A stretch of 57,016 nucleotides of DNA from Armatimonas sp043757465 (GTDB lineage: Bacteria; Armatimonadota; Armatimonadia; Armatimonadales; Armatimonadaceae): contig NZ_JAYVPL010000106.1 in the NCBI RefSeq assembly GCF_043757465.1, positions 1 through 57,016 on the forward strand, given 5' to 3'. Position 1 is the stretch's first letter. Each line of letters opens with the position of its first letter. The notes beneath the pieces were generated by a model. It was not told the DNA's origin. It worked only from the letters and a program-made list of their open reading frames with translations, and made no database searches. Of this stretch, positions 8,781 through 16,352 are shown piece by piece. Position numbers and translations under genes: made by a program.

Positions 8781-9902
8781 GTGCGCAGAGACGAAAAAAC
8801 AGAGAATCGGCTGGAGGTACTCGATGGCCTGCGTGGGCTAGCCATCGCTCTCGTGGTGCTGTTTCACCTCTGGCAGAAGTCCTGGTGGAACCCGCTTGAG
8901 AAACTGCCTTGGCTGGAGTGTCTGCCTCGGCGTGGCTATCTTGGGGTGGAGATATTTTTCTTTCTGAGTGGCTTTTGCCTCTACTGGCCTTTGGCACGTT
9001 CTGGAAAGTGGCCAGGACTCCGTCGTTACTTCTCACGTCGGGCACTCAAGATCTTGCCCTCGTATTGGCTGTGCCTGGTGGCCGCACTGCTCTTAATTCC
9101 TGAAAAAGAAGTGGCTGCAAACTTCTGGCTACATTTTTTTTCCCACCTGAGCTTTCTGCACCCGCTGACTTTCGAGACCTACGGCTCGATCCACGGGGTC
9201 TTCTGGTCGTTAGGAGTCGAGGTACAGTTCTATGTACTCTTTCCGTTGCTTGCAGTCTTGTTTATCCGACGTCCGCTGATCGGCCCCTTGCTGGGCTGGC
9301 TGCTACTCGCGCTGATTGCCTTTTTCTACCGTCGCTGGGTGGTGCTGGGAGGCATGGAGGGACGGGGCTACACAATGCAGATGAACCAGCTTCCGGGCTT
9401 TCTGGATCTCTTCGGAGGGGGAATGGCAGCGGCGGCGCTCGTGGTTGTGCTGCAAAAACGTCTGAGGCCGCATCCTACCTGGAGCCTACTTTTAGTGGCT
9501 GGGCTTGCGGCTTTGCTGTGGCTCTTTCGCTTGTCCGATAGTCACAATCAGGGGCATGATGCAGTGACTAGCTATCAGGCGGCGATTCGGCTTCCGCTTG
9601 CAGTGCTACTGCTGCTCACCACGGTGGGGGGAGCGCTGACGCCGCTGCGCTGCGGGGGACTGCTGCGCTTTCTGGCGGCGATCTCCTACAATCTCTATCT
9701 CTGGCACACGCTGGTTGCGACACTCTTGCAGAAAGTGATGGGGATCACTGAGCCATGGAAAGTGACGGATGAGGGTTTGCGGATACGCTTCACCCTTGTG
9801 GCCGGGGTGGTTTCCTTGATGGTTGCTGCACTTCTCACCTACGGCTTCGAGCTGCCGCTACTGAGACGGGAGAGGCGGCCTATTTCCAGTTTCCGCGTGT
9901 GA
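8781..9902 (+). CDS. Acyltransferase 3 (OafA/YrhL-type) membrane protein
   Basis: 373 residues starting at GTG. The N-terminus carries the family hallmark LDGLRGLAIALVVLFHLW (H near residue 27), followed by about ten transmembrane helices and the GVEIFFFLSGFCLYWPL segment near 55. Near residues 125-140 is GVFWSLGVEVQFYVLFPLL, the second conserved motif. These inner-membrane enzymes move acyl groups onto extracytoplasmic sugars such as O-antigen, exopolysaccharide or peptidoglycan. The acceptor is unknown and no polysaccharide cluster is adjacent. It is divergent from the cytochrome gene, and its last 23 nt overlap the 3' end of the convergent oxidoreductase gene. Confidence 0.92.
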   Translation: MRRDEKTENRLEVLDGLRGLAIALVVLFHLWQKSWWNPLEKLPWLECLPRRGYLGVEIFFFLSGFCLYWPLARSGKWPGLRRYFSRRALKILPSYWLCLVAALLLIPEKEVAANFWLHFFSHLSFLHPLTFETYGSIHGVFWSLGVEVQFYVLFPLLAVLFIRRPLIGPLLGWLLLALIAFFYRRWVVLGGMEGRGYTMQMNQLPGFLDLFGGGMAAAALVVVLQKRLRPHPTWSLLLVAGLAALLWLFRLSDSHNQGHDAVTSYQAAIRLPLAVLLLLTTVGGALTPLRCGGLLRFLAAISYNLYLWHTLVATLLQKVMGITEPWKVTDEGLRIRFTLVAGVVSLMVAALLTYGFELPLLRRERRPISSFRV

Positions 9903-11190
9903 AGTCTGGGAAGAGAATGCCCGAGCTGCCTTTCTTGATGGAGTCCTCGGAGAGTGGGCCGGGAGCGCTCCAGGCGGCGGCATCGTAGACATTGATGTCC
10001 GGGGTAAGACCGTTGTGGTAGCACTCAATGACGCGATAGTTCATGATGTAGTCCATCCCACCATGGCCGCCTAGCTTACGGGCCATGTCGCCCTCCTTCT
10101 GCCAGAGCGGATCCTCGTACTGCTTGTACACCTCGGTGCCGACAAAATCCTCGCCGCCTTTTTGGCCCTCCACATAGAAGCGTGCGGGGTAGTCCATGAA
10201 CATTCCCTTACTGCCTTCAATGACATTGAGACGGGAGTAGGGGCGCGGAAGGGTGACGGTGTGCTGCAGGATAACTGTACGGCCCTGTGCGGTCTGGATC
10301 AGGCTGGTGTTCATATCACCACACTTGTAGACCTCTTTGCGCTTGGGGCTATCCGCGGGCACGTGGGAGTCTCGGTACTCGGCCAGTGCGACAGACTGGC
10401 TGCTCATGGAGACGAGGCGTGTGAACCGGTCGCCATTATGCACGCCCATGTACTGCGCCACCGGGCCGAGGCCGTGGGTGGGGTAGAGGTTGCCGTTGCG
10501 GGTGATATGAGGCGCTCGTCGCCATAGTCCCTCCCCAGAGTCCGCAAGCAGAAGACTCCGAAGATCATGATTGTAAGCCGCCTCGCCGTGCACCAGCTCC
10601 CCGAAAATACCCTTTTTGCACATATTGAGCACCATGCGCTCCGTGTAGCCGTAGCAGCAGTTCTCTAGCTGAATACAGTGTTTGCGCGTGCGCTCGCTGG
10701 TCTCCACCAATTTCCAACAGTCCGCAAGTGTTATGGCGGCAGGTACCTCAACGGCGGCATGTTTGCCGTGTTCCATCGCGCAGACCGCCATCGGGACATG
10801 CCAGTCCCAAGGAGTGGCGATATAGACGAGGTCAATGTCCTCACGGGCGCAGAGCTTCTCGTAGTCATGATTGCCCGCACCGTAGACCTGGGGACGTTTC
10901 TGCCCGGCTTTCTCCGCCCGGTTGGCAAAGCTCTCCGCCCGGGCAGCGACGACATCACAAACCGCCTTGAACTCGACCCCTTTGATATTGAGAAGATCAT
11001 TGAAGAGCCCGCCGCCGCGTCCGCCGCAGCCGATAAACCCGATGCGAACCACATCGCGTTTCTCAAAGGGCACGCCCATCATCGTCGCCGCCGTCATCGC
11101 TGCGGGAGCCGCGATTGGCTCTACCGTCGCACCCATTGCTGTTGCCACGCTCACTGTGGCTACATTTTTAAGAAGGTCTCTTCGCTTCAT
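9880..11190 (-). CDS. Gfo/Idh/MocA family protein, GH109-like, with Tat-type signal
   Basis: About 436 residues. The start is chosen at the ATG at 11190 (MKRRDLLKNVATV) because the upstream ATG at 11199 falls inside the TATAAT box. An RRDLL Tat-like signal is followed by a Rossmann domain (VRIGFIGCGGRGGGLFNDLL near 50) and the EVPAAITL region. The downstream GGHGGMDYIMNYR segment near 375 is characteristic of glycoside hydrolase family 109 (NAD-dependent alpha-N-acetylgalactosaminidase) and close relatives. It probably acts in the periplasm on glycans with a tightly bound NAD cofactor. Substrate specificity is inferred only. It is divergent from a second family member with hardly any space between, and overlaps the acyltransferase at the 3' ends. 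Confidence 0.85.
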   Translation of the reverse strand: MKRRDLLKNVATVSVATAMGATVEPIAAPAAMTAATMMGVPFEKRDVVRIGFIGCGGRGGGLFNDLLNIKGVEFKAVCDVVAARAESFANRAEKAGQKRPQVYGAGNHDYEKLCAREDIDLVYIATPWDWHVPMAVCAMEHGKHAAVEVPAAITLADCWKLVETSERTRKHCIQLENCCYGYTERMVLNMCKKGIFGELVHGEAAYNHDLRSLLLADSGEGLWRRAPHITRNGNLYPTHGLGPVAQYMGVHNGDRFTRLVSMSSQSVALAEYRDSHVPADSPKRKEVYKCGDMNTSLIQTAQGRTVILQHTVTLPRPYSRLNVIEGSKGMFMDYPARFYVEGQKGGEDFVGTEVYKQYEDPLWQKEGDMARKLGGHGGMDYIMNYRVIECYHNGLTPDINVYDAAAWSAPGPLSEDSIKKGSSGILFPDFTRGNWK

Positions 11191-11197
11191 GTGTAGC

Positions 11198-11203
11198 ATT
11201 ATA
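11198..11203 (-). promoter_or_regulatory. Shared -10 region between divergent oxidoreductase genes (TATAAT on minus)
   Basis: Minus-strand TATAAT lies 7 nt before the ATG at 11190. The same bases read TATACC on the plus strand just ahead of the ATG at 11209, so both genes start within about 20 bp and the two polymerases would compete. Confidence 0.5.
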
Positions 11204-11208
11204 CCTTC

Positions 11209-12246
11209 ATGGAAAGAATTCGTGTGGGAGTTTTAGGGCTGGGTCGCAGTGGCTACGGCATCCACTGCAAGGCATTTGAGAAGCTACAACAGACATACGA
11301 GCTAGTGGCGGTAGCCGACATCAACGGCGTGCGTGCAGCGGAGACGGGCAGGGAACTTGGCGTGACGGCGGTGACCTCGGTGGAGGAGCTGGTGGCGATC
11401 CCGGAGATCGAGTTGATCGTGGTTTCGAGCTACAACCGGGATCACGCTCGAAACGCAGTCACCGCTCTGGAGGCAGGAAAGCATGTGGTCTGTGAAAAGC
11501 CGTTCGGGCTGAGTGTCGTGGAAGTGGACAGCATGATCGTGGTGGCAAAAGCGGCAGGCAAGCTCGTAGTGCCGTTCCAGAACCGGCGCTACGAAGATAG
11601 TTACGTTAAAGTAAAAGAGATTATTTCCAGCGGCGTGCTGGGCAAGATTGTCCATATTCGAATTGCTCAGCACGGCTTCGGACGGCGCTGGGACTGGCAG
11701 ACACTTTCCGAGTTTGGGGGAGGGCAGCTTCACAACAATGGGCCGCATATCTTAGACCAAGCACTGGGCCTCTACGAAACCGTGGGCGTGGACAATGTCG
11801 AGAGCCTAGAGATCTGGAGTGATATGCGACAAACCCTCGCGTCAGGCGACACGGCGGATCATGTTCGCGCCACCCTGCGCCACCCCGAAGCCTTCACACT
11901 GGACATTGAGTTTGCCGCGACCTGTCCGTATCCTCAGGACAAGTGGCTAGTGATGGGGACGTCGGGGGGGCTCAAGGGCACGAGCAACAAACTGGAGTGG
12001 AAGTGGGTAGACTGGCGCACCCATGTTGCGCGTCCTGTGGAGTGTGCCTCAACCCCGGATCGCTCCTACAACCACGAAAATCTGGAGTGGCAGAGTGCCA
12101 GCTACGAATGCGAAGAGGGCTTCGAGCGTCTCCAGGGCGCGTTCTACTCAGATCTGTGGCACTCGATCCGGCAGGGCGCACCACTCACGGTGACCCCAGC
12201 GAGTGTCCGCAAGCGCATCCGCTTGCTAGAGCGGATCCGAGAGTAG
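11209..12246 (+). CDS. Gfo/Idh/MocA family oxidoreductase
   Basis: 345 residues. The N-terminal NAD(P)-binding Rossmann fold begins at once (RVGVLGLGRSGYGIHCKAF). It is followed by the acidic strand end VADI, the VVSSYNRDHARNA segment and the family motif CEKPFGL near residue 98, whose lysine is catalytic in relatives. The C-terminal half is the mixed alpha/beta domain with GGGQLHNNGPHILDQAL near 175 (the H is the usual active-site residue). No signal peptide, so cytoplasmic, unlike its divergent neighbour. The likely role is sugar or inositol dehydrogenation; the substrate cannot be read. Confidence 0.9.
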   Translation: MERIRVGVLGLGRSGYGIHCKAFEKLQQTYELVAVADINGVRAAETGRELGVTAVTSVEELVAIPEIELIVVSSYNRDHARNAVTALEAGKHVVCEKPFGLSVVEVDSMIVVAKAAGKLVVPFQNRRYEDSYVKVKEIISSGVLGKIVHIRIAQHGFGRRWDWQTLSEFGGGQLHNNGPHILDQALGLYETVGVDNVESLEIWSDMRQTLASGDTADHVRATLRHPEAFTLDIEFAATCPYPQDKWLVMGTSGGLKGTSNKLEWKWVDWRTHVARPVECASTPDRSYNHENLEWQSASYECEEGFERLQGAFYSDLWHSIRQGAPLTVTPASVRKRIRLLERIRE

Positions 12247-12254
12247 ACAAACAC

Positions 12255-12286
12255 AAAAAGTCTCCCCACCATTTGGGGAGGAGACT
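12255..12286 (-). terminator. Intrinsic terminator after the PEP-CTERM gene
   Basis: The minus strand reads a GTCTCC..GGAGAC hairpin with CCCCA/TGGGG inside, followed immediately by TTTTT. It sits 23 nt beyond the PEP-CTERM stop and faces the end of the convergent oxidoreductase gene. Confidence 0.7.
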
Positions 12287-12308
12287 GATTAGTGAGGTTT
12301 CCCTGATT

Positions 12309-12968
12309 CTAGGCGCGGCGACGGCGTGCGACAACACCGGCGATCATTCCAAGCCCAAGGAGAGCCAGTGTACCCGGCTCAGGTACTACTGGGGTAGTGG
12401 CGATAAAGCTTGCTGCTCCGTAACGTCCGACTACCGGTTCATTCACCGTTGGCAGTGTATTTGGAGTCGCTGAGAAAGCACTTGTACCATAGCTAACAGT
12501 TCCTGCAAAGGTATTGAGCGTGAATGGAGTTGGCGCTCCTCCTGAGTTGAAGTTCTGATCATTGGAGTTATAGCCATAGGCGAAAAGCAAATAGTTACCA
12601 ACGGGTAGAACCGTAGGGCCAGTACTTTTGAAAGTAAATGAACCTGAGCCCGGAGCTCCGGGAGCACCTTGGGTAAAAGTAGTCTGCGTAAAAATCGTCG
12701 TGTACGTTGCGTTGCTGATTCCCACGGTGATTGTGGTTCCTGCCGCGAACCCCGCAAACTCGCCGTCAAAAGCACCAAGTGAAGTAACCGTGAGAGGAGC
12801 GGATGAGATAGTGAAAAACTGCCCCAAAGTTCCGTTAAAGTTCTGATTGCCGACAGCAACTCCCGAGATAGCGGTCTGAGCCAAAGCCTGATGTGGTAGA
12901 CAGGCCACTAGGCCAACCGCTACAGCACTCCCAACAACGCGTAAAGATAATCGCATAACAAACCTCAC
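12309..12968 (-). CDS. PEP-CTERM sorting-domain secreted protein
   Basis: 219 residues. It has an N-terminal signal peptide (about residues 1-30, ending near LAQTA), a beta-rich Thr/Gly/Ser/Phe-rich middle, and the C-terminal tripartite signal: the VPEPGTLALLGLG motif, a hydrophobic stretch (GMIAGVVA) and the basic tail RRRRA. Proteins with this tail are recognised by exosortase, which cuts and anchors or releases them at the cell surface, often with exopolysaccharide. No exosortase gene lies in the window. The passenger domain is not recognised. It stands alone with its own terminator and a roughly 250-nt AT-rich upstream region, suggesting its own regulation. Confidence 0.9.
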   Translation of the reverse strand: MRFVMRLSLRVVGSAVAVGLVACLPHQALAQTAISGVAVGNQNFNGTLGQFFTISSAPLTVTSLGAFDGEFAGFAAGTTITVGISNATYTTIFTQTTFTQGAPGAPGSGSFTFKSTGPTVLPVGNYLLFAYGYNSNDQNFNSGGAPTPFTLNTFAGTVSYGTSAFSATPNTLPTVNEPVVGRYGAASFIATTPVVPEPGTLALLGLGMIAGVVARRRRA

Positions 12969-13040
12969 TTACATTTTCAGTAGTAGAATATTTGAGTCAG
13001 GAGTGTATCATTCACGAGCCACTCCAGAATATCAGCAGGC

Positions 13041-13058
13041 TTAAGGTTTCAACCTTAA
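13041..13058. promoter_or_regulatory. Perfect palindrome upstream of the PEP-CTERM and PD40 genes
   Basis: TTAAGGTT-TC-AACCTTAA, 8-bp arms around a 2-bp centre. It sits in the 253-bp AT-rich divergent intergenic region 12969-13221, about 70 bp upstream of the PEP-CTERM start. It fits a dimeric repressor or activator site, or a transcript hairpin. Nothing else recognisable was seen in this gap. Confidence 0.45.
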
Positions 13059-13221
13059 TCTCACACGACTCACGGTTCTCCCGTAGACGAAATAAGATTT
13101 CCCTGTGGGGATATTCTACCCCAAAATGTAAAAAACAACACCTATTATCGGTAAATCCAAATAAAAATTTAGAGGGGAAGTTTTAGGATTTTGGTTTCAC
13201 GAATCGGGTACAACCAGAATT

Positions 13222-14298
13222 ATGCGAATTGGCGTTACCTTTCTTACCCTCGGGCTCTGTGCTTTGGCGCTCGCACAGCCGCCCACTACAGGCATGGGGC
13301 CACTCTCCAACCTCCATGACTCCCGTGAAGCGCACCTCACAAATGTCCGTCAGCTCACCTTTGGAGGGCAGAATGCTGAGGCCTACTGGAGCTTCGATGG
13401 GAAACGTGTGATCTTTCAGCACATGCAGGGTAATGGCGATGCAGATCAGATTTACACGATGCGTCCCGACGGGGGGCAACGCAAGCGCGTCTCCACGGGG
13501 AAAGGACGCTGCACGTGTGCCTATTTTCTCAAAAACAATAAAGAGGTGATCTTCGCCTCTACCCACGGCTACAGTGCCGCCGTCCCGCCGGAACCAGATC
13601 GCTCGCAGGGCTATGTTTGGCCGATCTATCCTTACTACGCGATCTACAAGGCCAACACTGATGGGACGAATCTTCGTCCGCTTTTTCCTGCCAAGATCGA
13701 GTCTGGCAAGGAGTGCGGCTACAATGCGGAGGCGACCGTCTCGCCCGATGGTAAGCGCATAATTTTCACGTCCACCCGCGACGGCGACCTGGAGCTCTAC
13801 TCCATGAAGGCTGATGGCACGGACTTGAAGCGTCTCACGAATCGGGTGGGCTACGATGGCGGTGCCTATTTCTCTCCTGATAGCAAAAAGATAGTCTGGC
13901 GCTCCAGTGTTCTGGCCGACGATAAAGCAATTCTGGACTACCAGCGCCTGCTCAAGCAGAACTTGGTACGCCCAACTTCTATGGAACTCTGGGTGGCGGA
14001 TGCGGACGGGGCCAACCCGAAGCAGGTGACACGAAATGGAGCCGCCAACTTCGCGCCATTTTTTACACCTGACGGTAAAAAGCTGATCTTTGCTTCCAAT
14101 GTTGATGATCCCAAGCGGCGCACTTTTGAGCTTTATCTCATAAACACGGACGGTACGGGGCTAGAGCGTGTCACCCATGGGCAGCAGTTTGACTCGTTTC
14201 CGATGTTCTCTCCCAATGGCAAGCAGCTTCTGTGGGCGAGCAACCGGCACGGTAAAGACCATGAAACAAATATTTTCGTTGCGGACTGGGTGAAGTAA
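13222..14298 (+). CDS. TolB-like PD40 beta-propeller secreted protein
   Basis: 358 residues with a cleavable signal peptide (about 1-19, ending ALAQ). The rest is a run of PD40/WD40-like blades: AYWSFDGKRVIFQHMQG (near 56), TVSPDGKRIIFTSTRDGD (near 172), YFSPDSKKIVWRSS, FTPDGKKLIFASN and FSPNGKQLLWASNRHG (near 335). This makes about six blades, as in the TolB C-terminal domain. No enzymatic domain is visible, so a periplasmic binding or scaffolding role is likely. The next gene starts 27 nt downstream but has its own -10 box. A weak TACAAC element lies 7 nt before the ATG. Confidence 0.88.
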   Translation: MRIGVTFLTLGLCALALAQPPTTGMGPLSNLHDSREAHLTNVRQLTFGGQNAEAYWSFDGKRVIFQHMQGNGDADQIYTMRPDGGQRKRVSTGKGRCTCAYFLKNNKEVIFASTHGYSAAVPPEPDRSQGYVWPIYPYYAIYKANTDGTNLRPLFPAKIESGKECGYNAEATVSPDGKRIIFTSTRDGDLELYSMKADGTDLKRLTNRVGYDGGAYFSPDSKKIVWRSSVLADDKAILDYQRLLKQNLVRPTSMELWVADADGANPKQVTRNGAANFAPFFTPDGKKLIFASNVDDPKRRTFELYLINTDGTGLERVTHGQQFDSFPMFSPNGKQLLWASNRHGKDHETNIFVADWVK

Positions 14299-14313
14299 TC
14301 TCGCAAAACTGCC

Positions 14314-14319
14314 AATAAT
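14314..14319 (+). promoter_or_regulatory. -10 box (AATAAT) of the ABC-2 permease gene
   Basis: 6 nt before the ATG at 14326, within the 27-nt gap after the PD40 gene. Confidence 0.35.
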
Positions 14320-14325
14320 CTGGGT

Positions 14326-15108
14326 ATGTTGCGACGAAAATTTGTGGTCTGGGGGGCACTGGCACAGGCGGCCGTTTTGGAAGCAGTGCGCCGTAAGGAT
14401 CTCTACGTAGCGATGATTCTCTCGTTCTTGATGATCGGGATGGCCGCACTCGTGGGGCGCTTTGGCGTGCAGGGGCTAGATATCTTCCTGAAGAGCGCTA
14501 CCCTGACCGTGATTAACCTACTCTCTGTCATCTTGACGATCGTCTTTGCGGCCAGACAGATGCCTGAGGAGATCTCACGGCGGACGATCTACCCCCTCCT
14601 AGCTCGCCCCATCTCACGCACGGATCTACTCATCGGAAAATTTCTGGGAGTCTTTGTGCTCTCCGGGATGGGGCTGTTGACCTTTGCACTAATTGGGTGG
14701 GGGGCACTGACGGTGTATGGGCTCCATCCCGGAGTGATTTTCTGGCAGTACCTAGTCTTACGCCTGTTTGTGCTGATGCTGCTCTCCGCGGTGACGATCA
14801 CGATCTCGGTGTTTCTCACTCCTCAGGCGACAGTGACTATTACGCTACTGTTGGCCGTGGGCTCACAGGCATTCTCACAGTCCACTCTTCTGCTGGATAA
14901 AACCAGCCAAGGGATTAGCCAGGCACTTCTACGGGGTTTCTATTTTTTACTGCCGGAGCTAAATCTTTTTGACCTTTCTGGGAAAGTTAGCCATGGCTGG
15001 AAGCCAGTGCCTCTGTGGGTGCTGGTGGCGCTGCTGGGCTACGCGCTGTTGCACTGTATGGTCAGTCTGATGGTGGGGGCGATGCGTTTCAAGAAAGTGG
15101 CACTATAG
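14326..15108 (+). CDS. ABC-2 type membrane permease
   Basis: 260 residues with about six transmembrane helices. The segment RQMPEEISRRTIYPLLARPISRTDLLIGKF (residues about 68-100, described here by its ends) is typical of ABC-2 permeases related to gliding, copper (NosY-like) and multidrug export permeases. No ATPase gene is adjacent, so the ATP-binding partner must be encoded elsewhere. The gene is followed after 3 nt by a TPR-like membrane protein, suggesting a joint role. The transported substrate is unknown. Confidence 0.82.
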   Translation: MLRRKFVVWGALAQAAVLEAVRRKDLYVAMILSFLMIGMAALVGRFGVQGLDIFLKSATLTVINLLSVILTIVFAARQMPEEISRRTIYPLLARPISRTDLLIGKFLGVFVLSGMGLLTFALIGWGALTVYGLHPGVIFWQYLVLRLFVLMLLSAVTITISVFLTPQATVTITLLLAVGSQAFSQSTLLLDKTSQGISQALLRGFYFLLPELNLFDLSGKVSHGWKPVPLWVLVALLGYALLHCMVSLMVGAMRFKKVAL

Positions 15109-15111
15109 ACT

Positions 15112-16020
15112 ATGAGAAGCGAGCTGGCTATTGGGACGCTCTGCATCGCGGGGCTGGTGCTGGCGGGGAAAATTGGGCAGAGTGTTCAGCCTCAGCTCAA
15201 AGCGCCTGTGGGGTTGACCCTCCATCAGCAAGAGGCACTGGAAGAGTCGGCTGTGGCTTCACTCTTTGGCGAGTTTCGCGCTTCAGTCGCGGATTTTCTC
15301 TGGCTGGAGTCGGATCGCTATCTGCATTTTGGTGTTGGGACCCGAGGGCGGCTGGATTCAGAGAAGAAAGACAAGAAAATAGGGAGAGTACAGGGGCAAG
15401 CTACCCACGACAGTCACCATGACGAGACTACTATTGTCCCTAATGCGGAGGCTGACTGGCGAGGAGTCTTGGGCAATTTAGAGCGCCAGACCCAGCCCTA
15501 CATGGATATGTCTCATCACGAGGAGCGGGATGCGAAAGAAACGATCCCTCTTTTTCGCTTGATGACCTGGACGAACCCGCACTTTATTCAAGGCTATGTT
15601 CATGGCGCGATGCAGATGGCCCGAGTGAGCAAGAAGCTTCCCGAAGCACTGGCTTTTCTCCAGGAAGGCGAGCGAAACAACCCGGACAGCTTGTCCATTC
15701 AGGCCACTCTCTGTGAGCTGTATTTTGTTCGCCTTGTCAAACTTGAGAAGGCACTTGCTCATGGGAATAAGGCACTCCTGCTCTGCTCTCAAAAAGATCG
15801 TAAAACCCTCAGCCGGGATGAAGATGAAGATGTCAATAATGCCTTCCGGTGGCTTGTGTTGATCTACCGTGATCTGGGGGATGCCCGGCGAAAAGCAGGC
15901 GATGTTGATGGGGCTCAGGAGCTCTATGCGCAGGGGCGCCGCGTGGCGAATGCATGCCTCCAGTACTATCCTGAGGATCCGACCGCCATCAAGTTCTTAC
16001 GCAGTTTCGCGGGCAAGTAG
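15112..16020 (+). CDS. Membrane-anchored TPR-like protein
   Basis: 302 residues. An uncleaved or lipid-free N-terminal hydrophobic helix (about 6-20) is followed by an exported region. Residues about 125-300 are helical with tetratricopeptide-like spacing (for example ALAFLQEGERNNPDSLSIQA near 180 and the AQELYAQGRRVANACLQYYP stretch near 265). It is coupled to the ABC-2 permease upstream with a 3-nt gap. Such permease plus TPR pairs occur in Armatimonadota-like genomes; no function is established here. The C-terminus ends just before the tRNA promoter. Confidence 0.78.
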   Translation: MRSELAIGTLCIAGLVLAGKIGQSVQPQLKAPVGLTLHQQEALEESAVASLFGEFRASVADFLWLESDRYLHFGVGTRGRLDSEKKDKKIGRVQGQATHDSHHDETTIVPNAEADWRGVLGNLERQTQPYMDMSHHEERDAKETIPLFRLMTWTNPHFIQGYVHGAMQMARVSKKLPEALAFLQEGERNNPDSLSIQATLCELYFVRLVKLEKALAHGNKALLLCSQKDRKTLSRDEDEDVNNAFRWLVLIYRDLGDARRKAGDVDGAQELYAQGRRVANACLQYYPEDPTAIKFLRSFAGK

Positions 16021-16029
16021 AGACAAGTC

Positions 16030-16058
16030 TTGACAAGAAGGCATCTGTAAGCTAGAAT
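16030..16058 (+). promoter_or_regulatory. Consensus sigma-70 promoter for the tRNA pair
   Basis: TTGACA (16030-16035), 17-bp spacer, TAGAAT (16053-16058). Predicted transcription start near 16065, 20 nt before tRNA-Leu. Confidence 0.8.
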
Positions 16059-16084
16059 ATCCTGTGTCGGCCTGTTACCTGGTT

Positions 16085-16165
16085 GGGCGAGTGGTGAAAT
16101 GGCAGACACGCTGGTCTTAGGAACCAGTGCCGCAAGGCGTAGGGGTTCAAATCCCCTCTCGCCCA
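16085..16165 (+). tRNA. tRNA-Leu (anticodon UAG)
   Basis: Folds as a class II tRNA: acceptor GGGCGAG/CTCGCCC with discriminator A, anticodon stem CTGGT/ACCAG with loop CTTAGGA giving UAG, a long variable arm (TGCC-GCAA-GGCG) and T-arm GGGG-TTCAAAT-CCCC. CCA is not encoded. Confidence 0.96.
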
Positions 16166-16185
16166 TAGCCGAGCGGGTATAGTAC

Positions 16186-16257
16186 GCGGGAGTAACTCAG
16201 TGGTAGAGTGTCACCTTGCCAAGGTGAAAGTCGAGGGTTCGAATCCCTTCTCCCGCT
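16186..16257 (+). tRNA. tRNA-Gly (anticodon GCC)
   Basis: Acceptor GCGGGAG/CTCCCGC with discriminator U, anticodon stem TCACC/GGTGA with loop TTGCCAA giving GCC, and T-arm with TTCGAAT. It lies 20 nt after tRNA-Leu and probably shares the same transcript. CCA is not encoded. Confidence 0.96.
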
Positions 16258-16285
16258 CTTCGATCTAATCCAAAAGACCGAGGTA

Positions 16286-16321
16286 GGGTACTGGAGCGGC
16301 AACGTCTCCAGTACCCTTTTT
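16286..16321 (+). terminator. Intrinsic terminator of the tRNA transcript
   Basis: Perfect 11-bp stem GGGTACTGGAG/CTCCAGTACCC with a 9-nt loop, followed by TTTTT (16317-16321). Confidence 0.92.
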
Positions 16322-16338
16322 GTTGACTAACCAAAATC

Positions 16339-16344
16339 TATAAT
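16339..16344 (+). promoter_or_regulatory. -10 box (TATAAT) of tig
   Basis: Perfect consensus, 8 nt before the GTG at 16353. It also lies 23 nt before the alternative ATG at 16368. Confidence 0.5.
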
Positions 16345-16352
16345 TTTTAGGA

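Noticed and set aside
8710..9045. N-terminal extension of the cytochrome gene
   Set aside because: It overlaps the divergent acyltransferase and would bury the signal peptide that starts at 8709.
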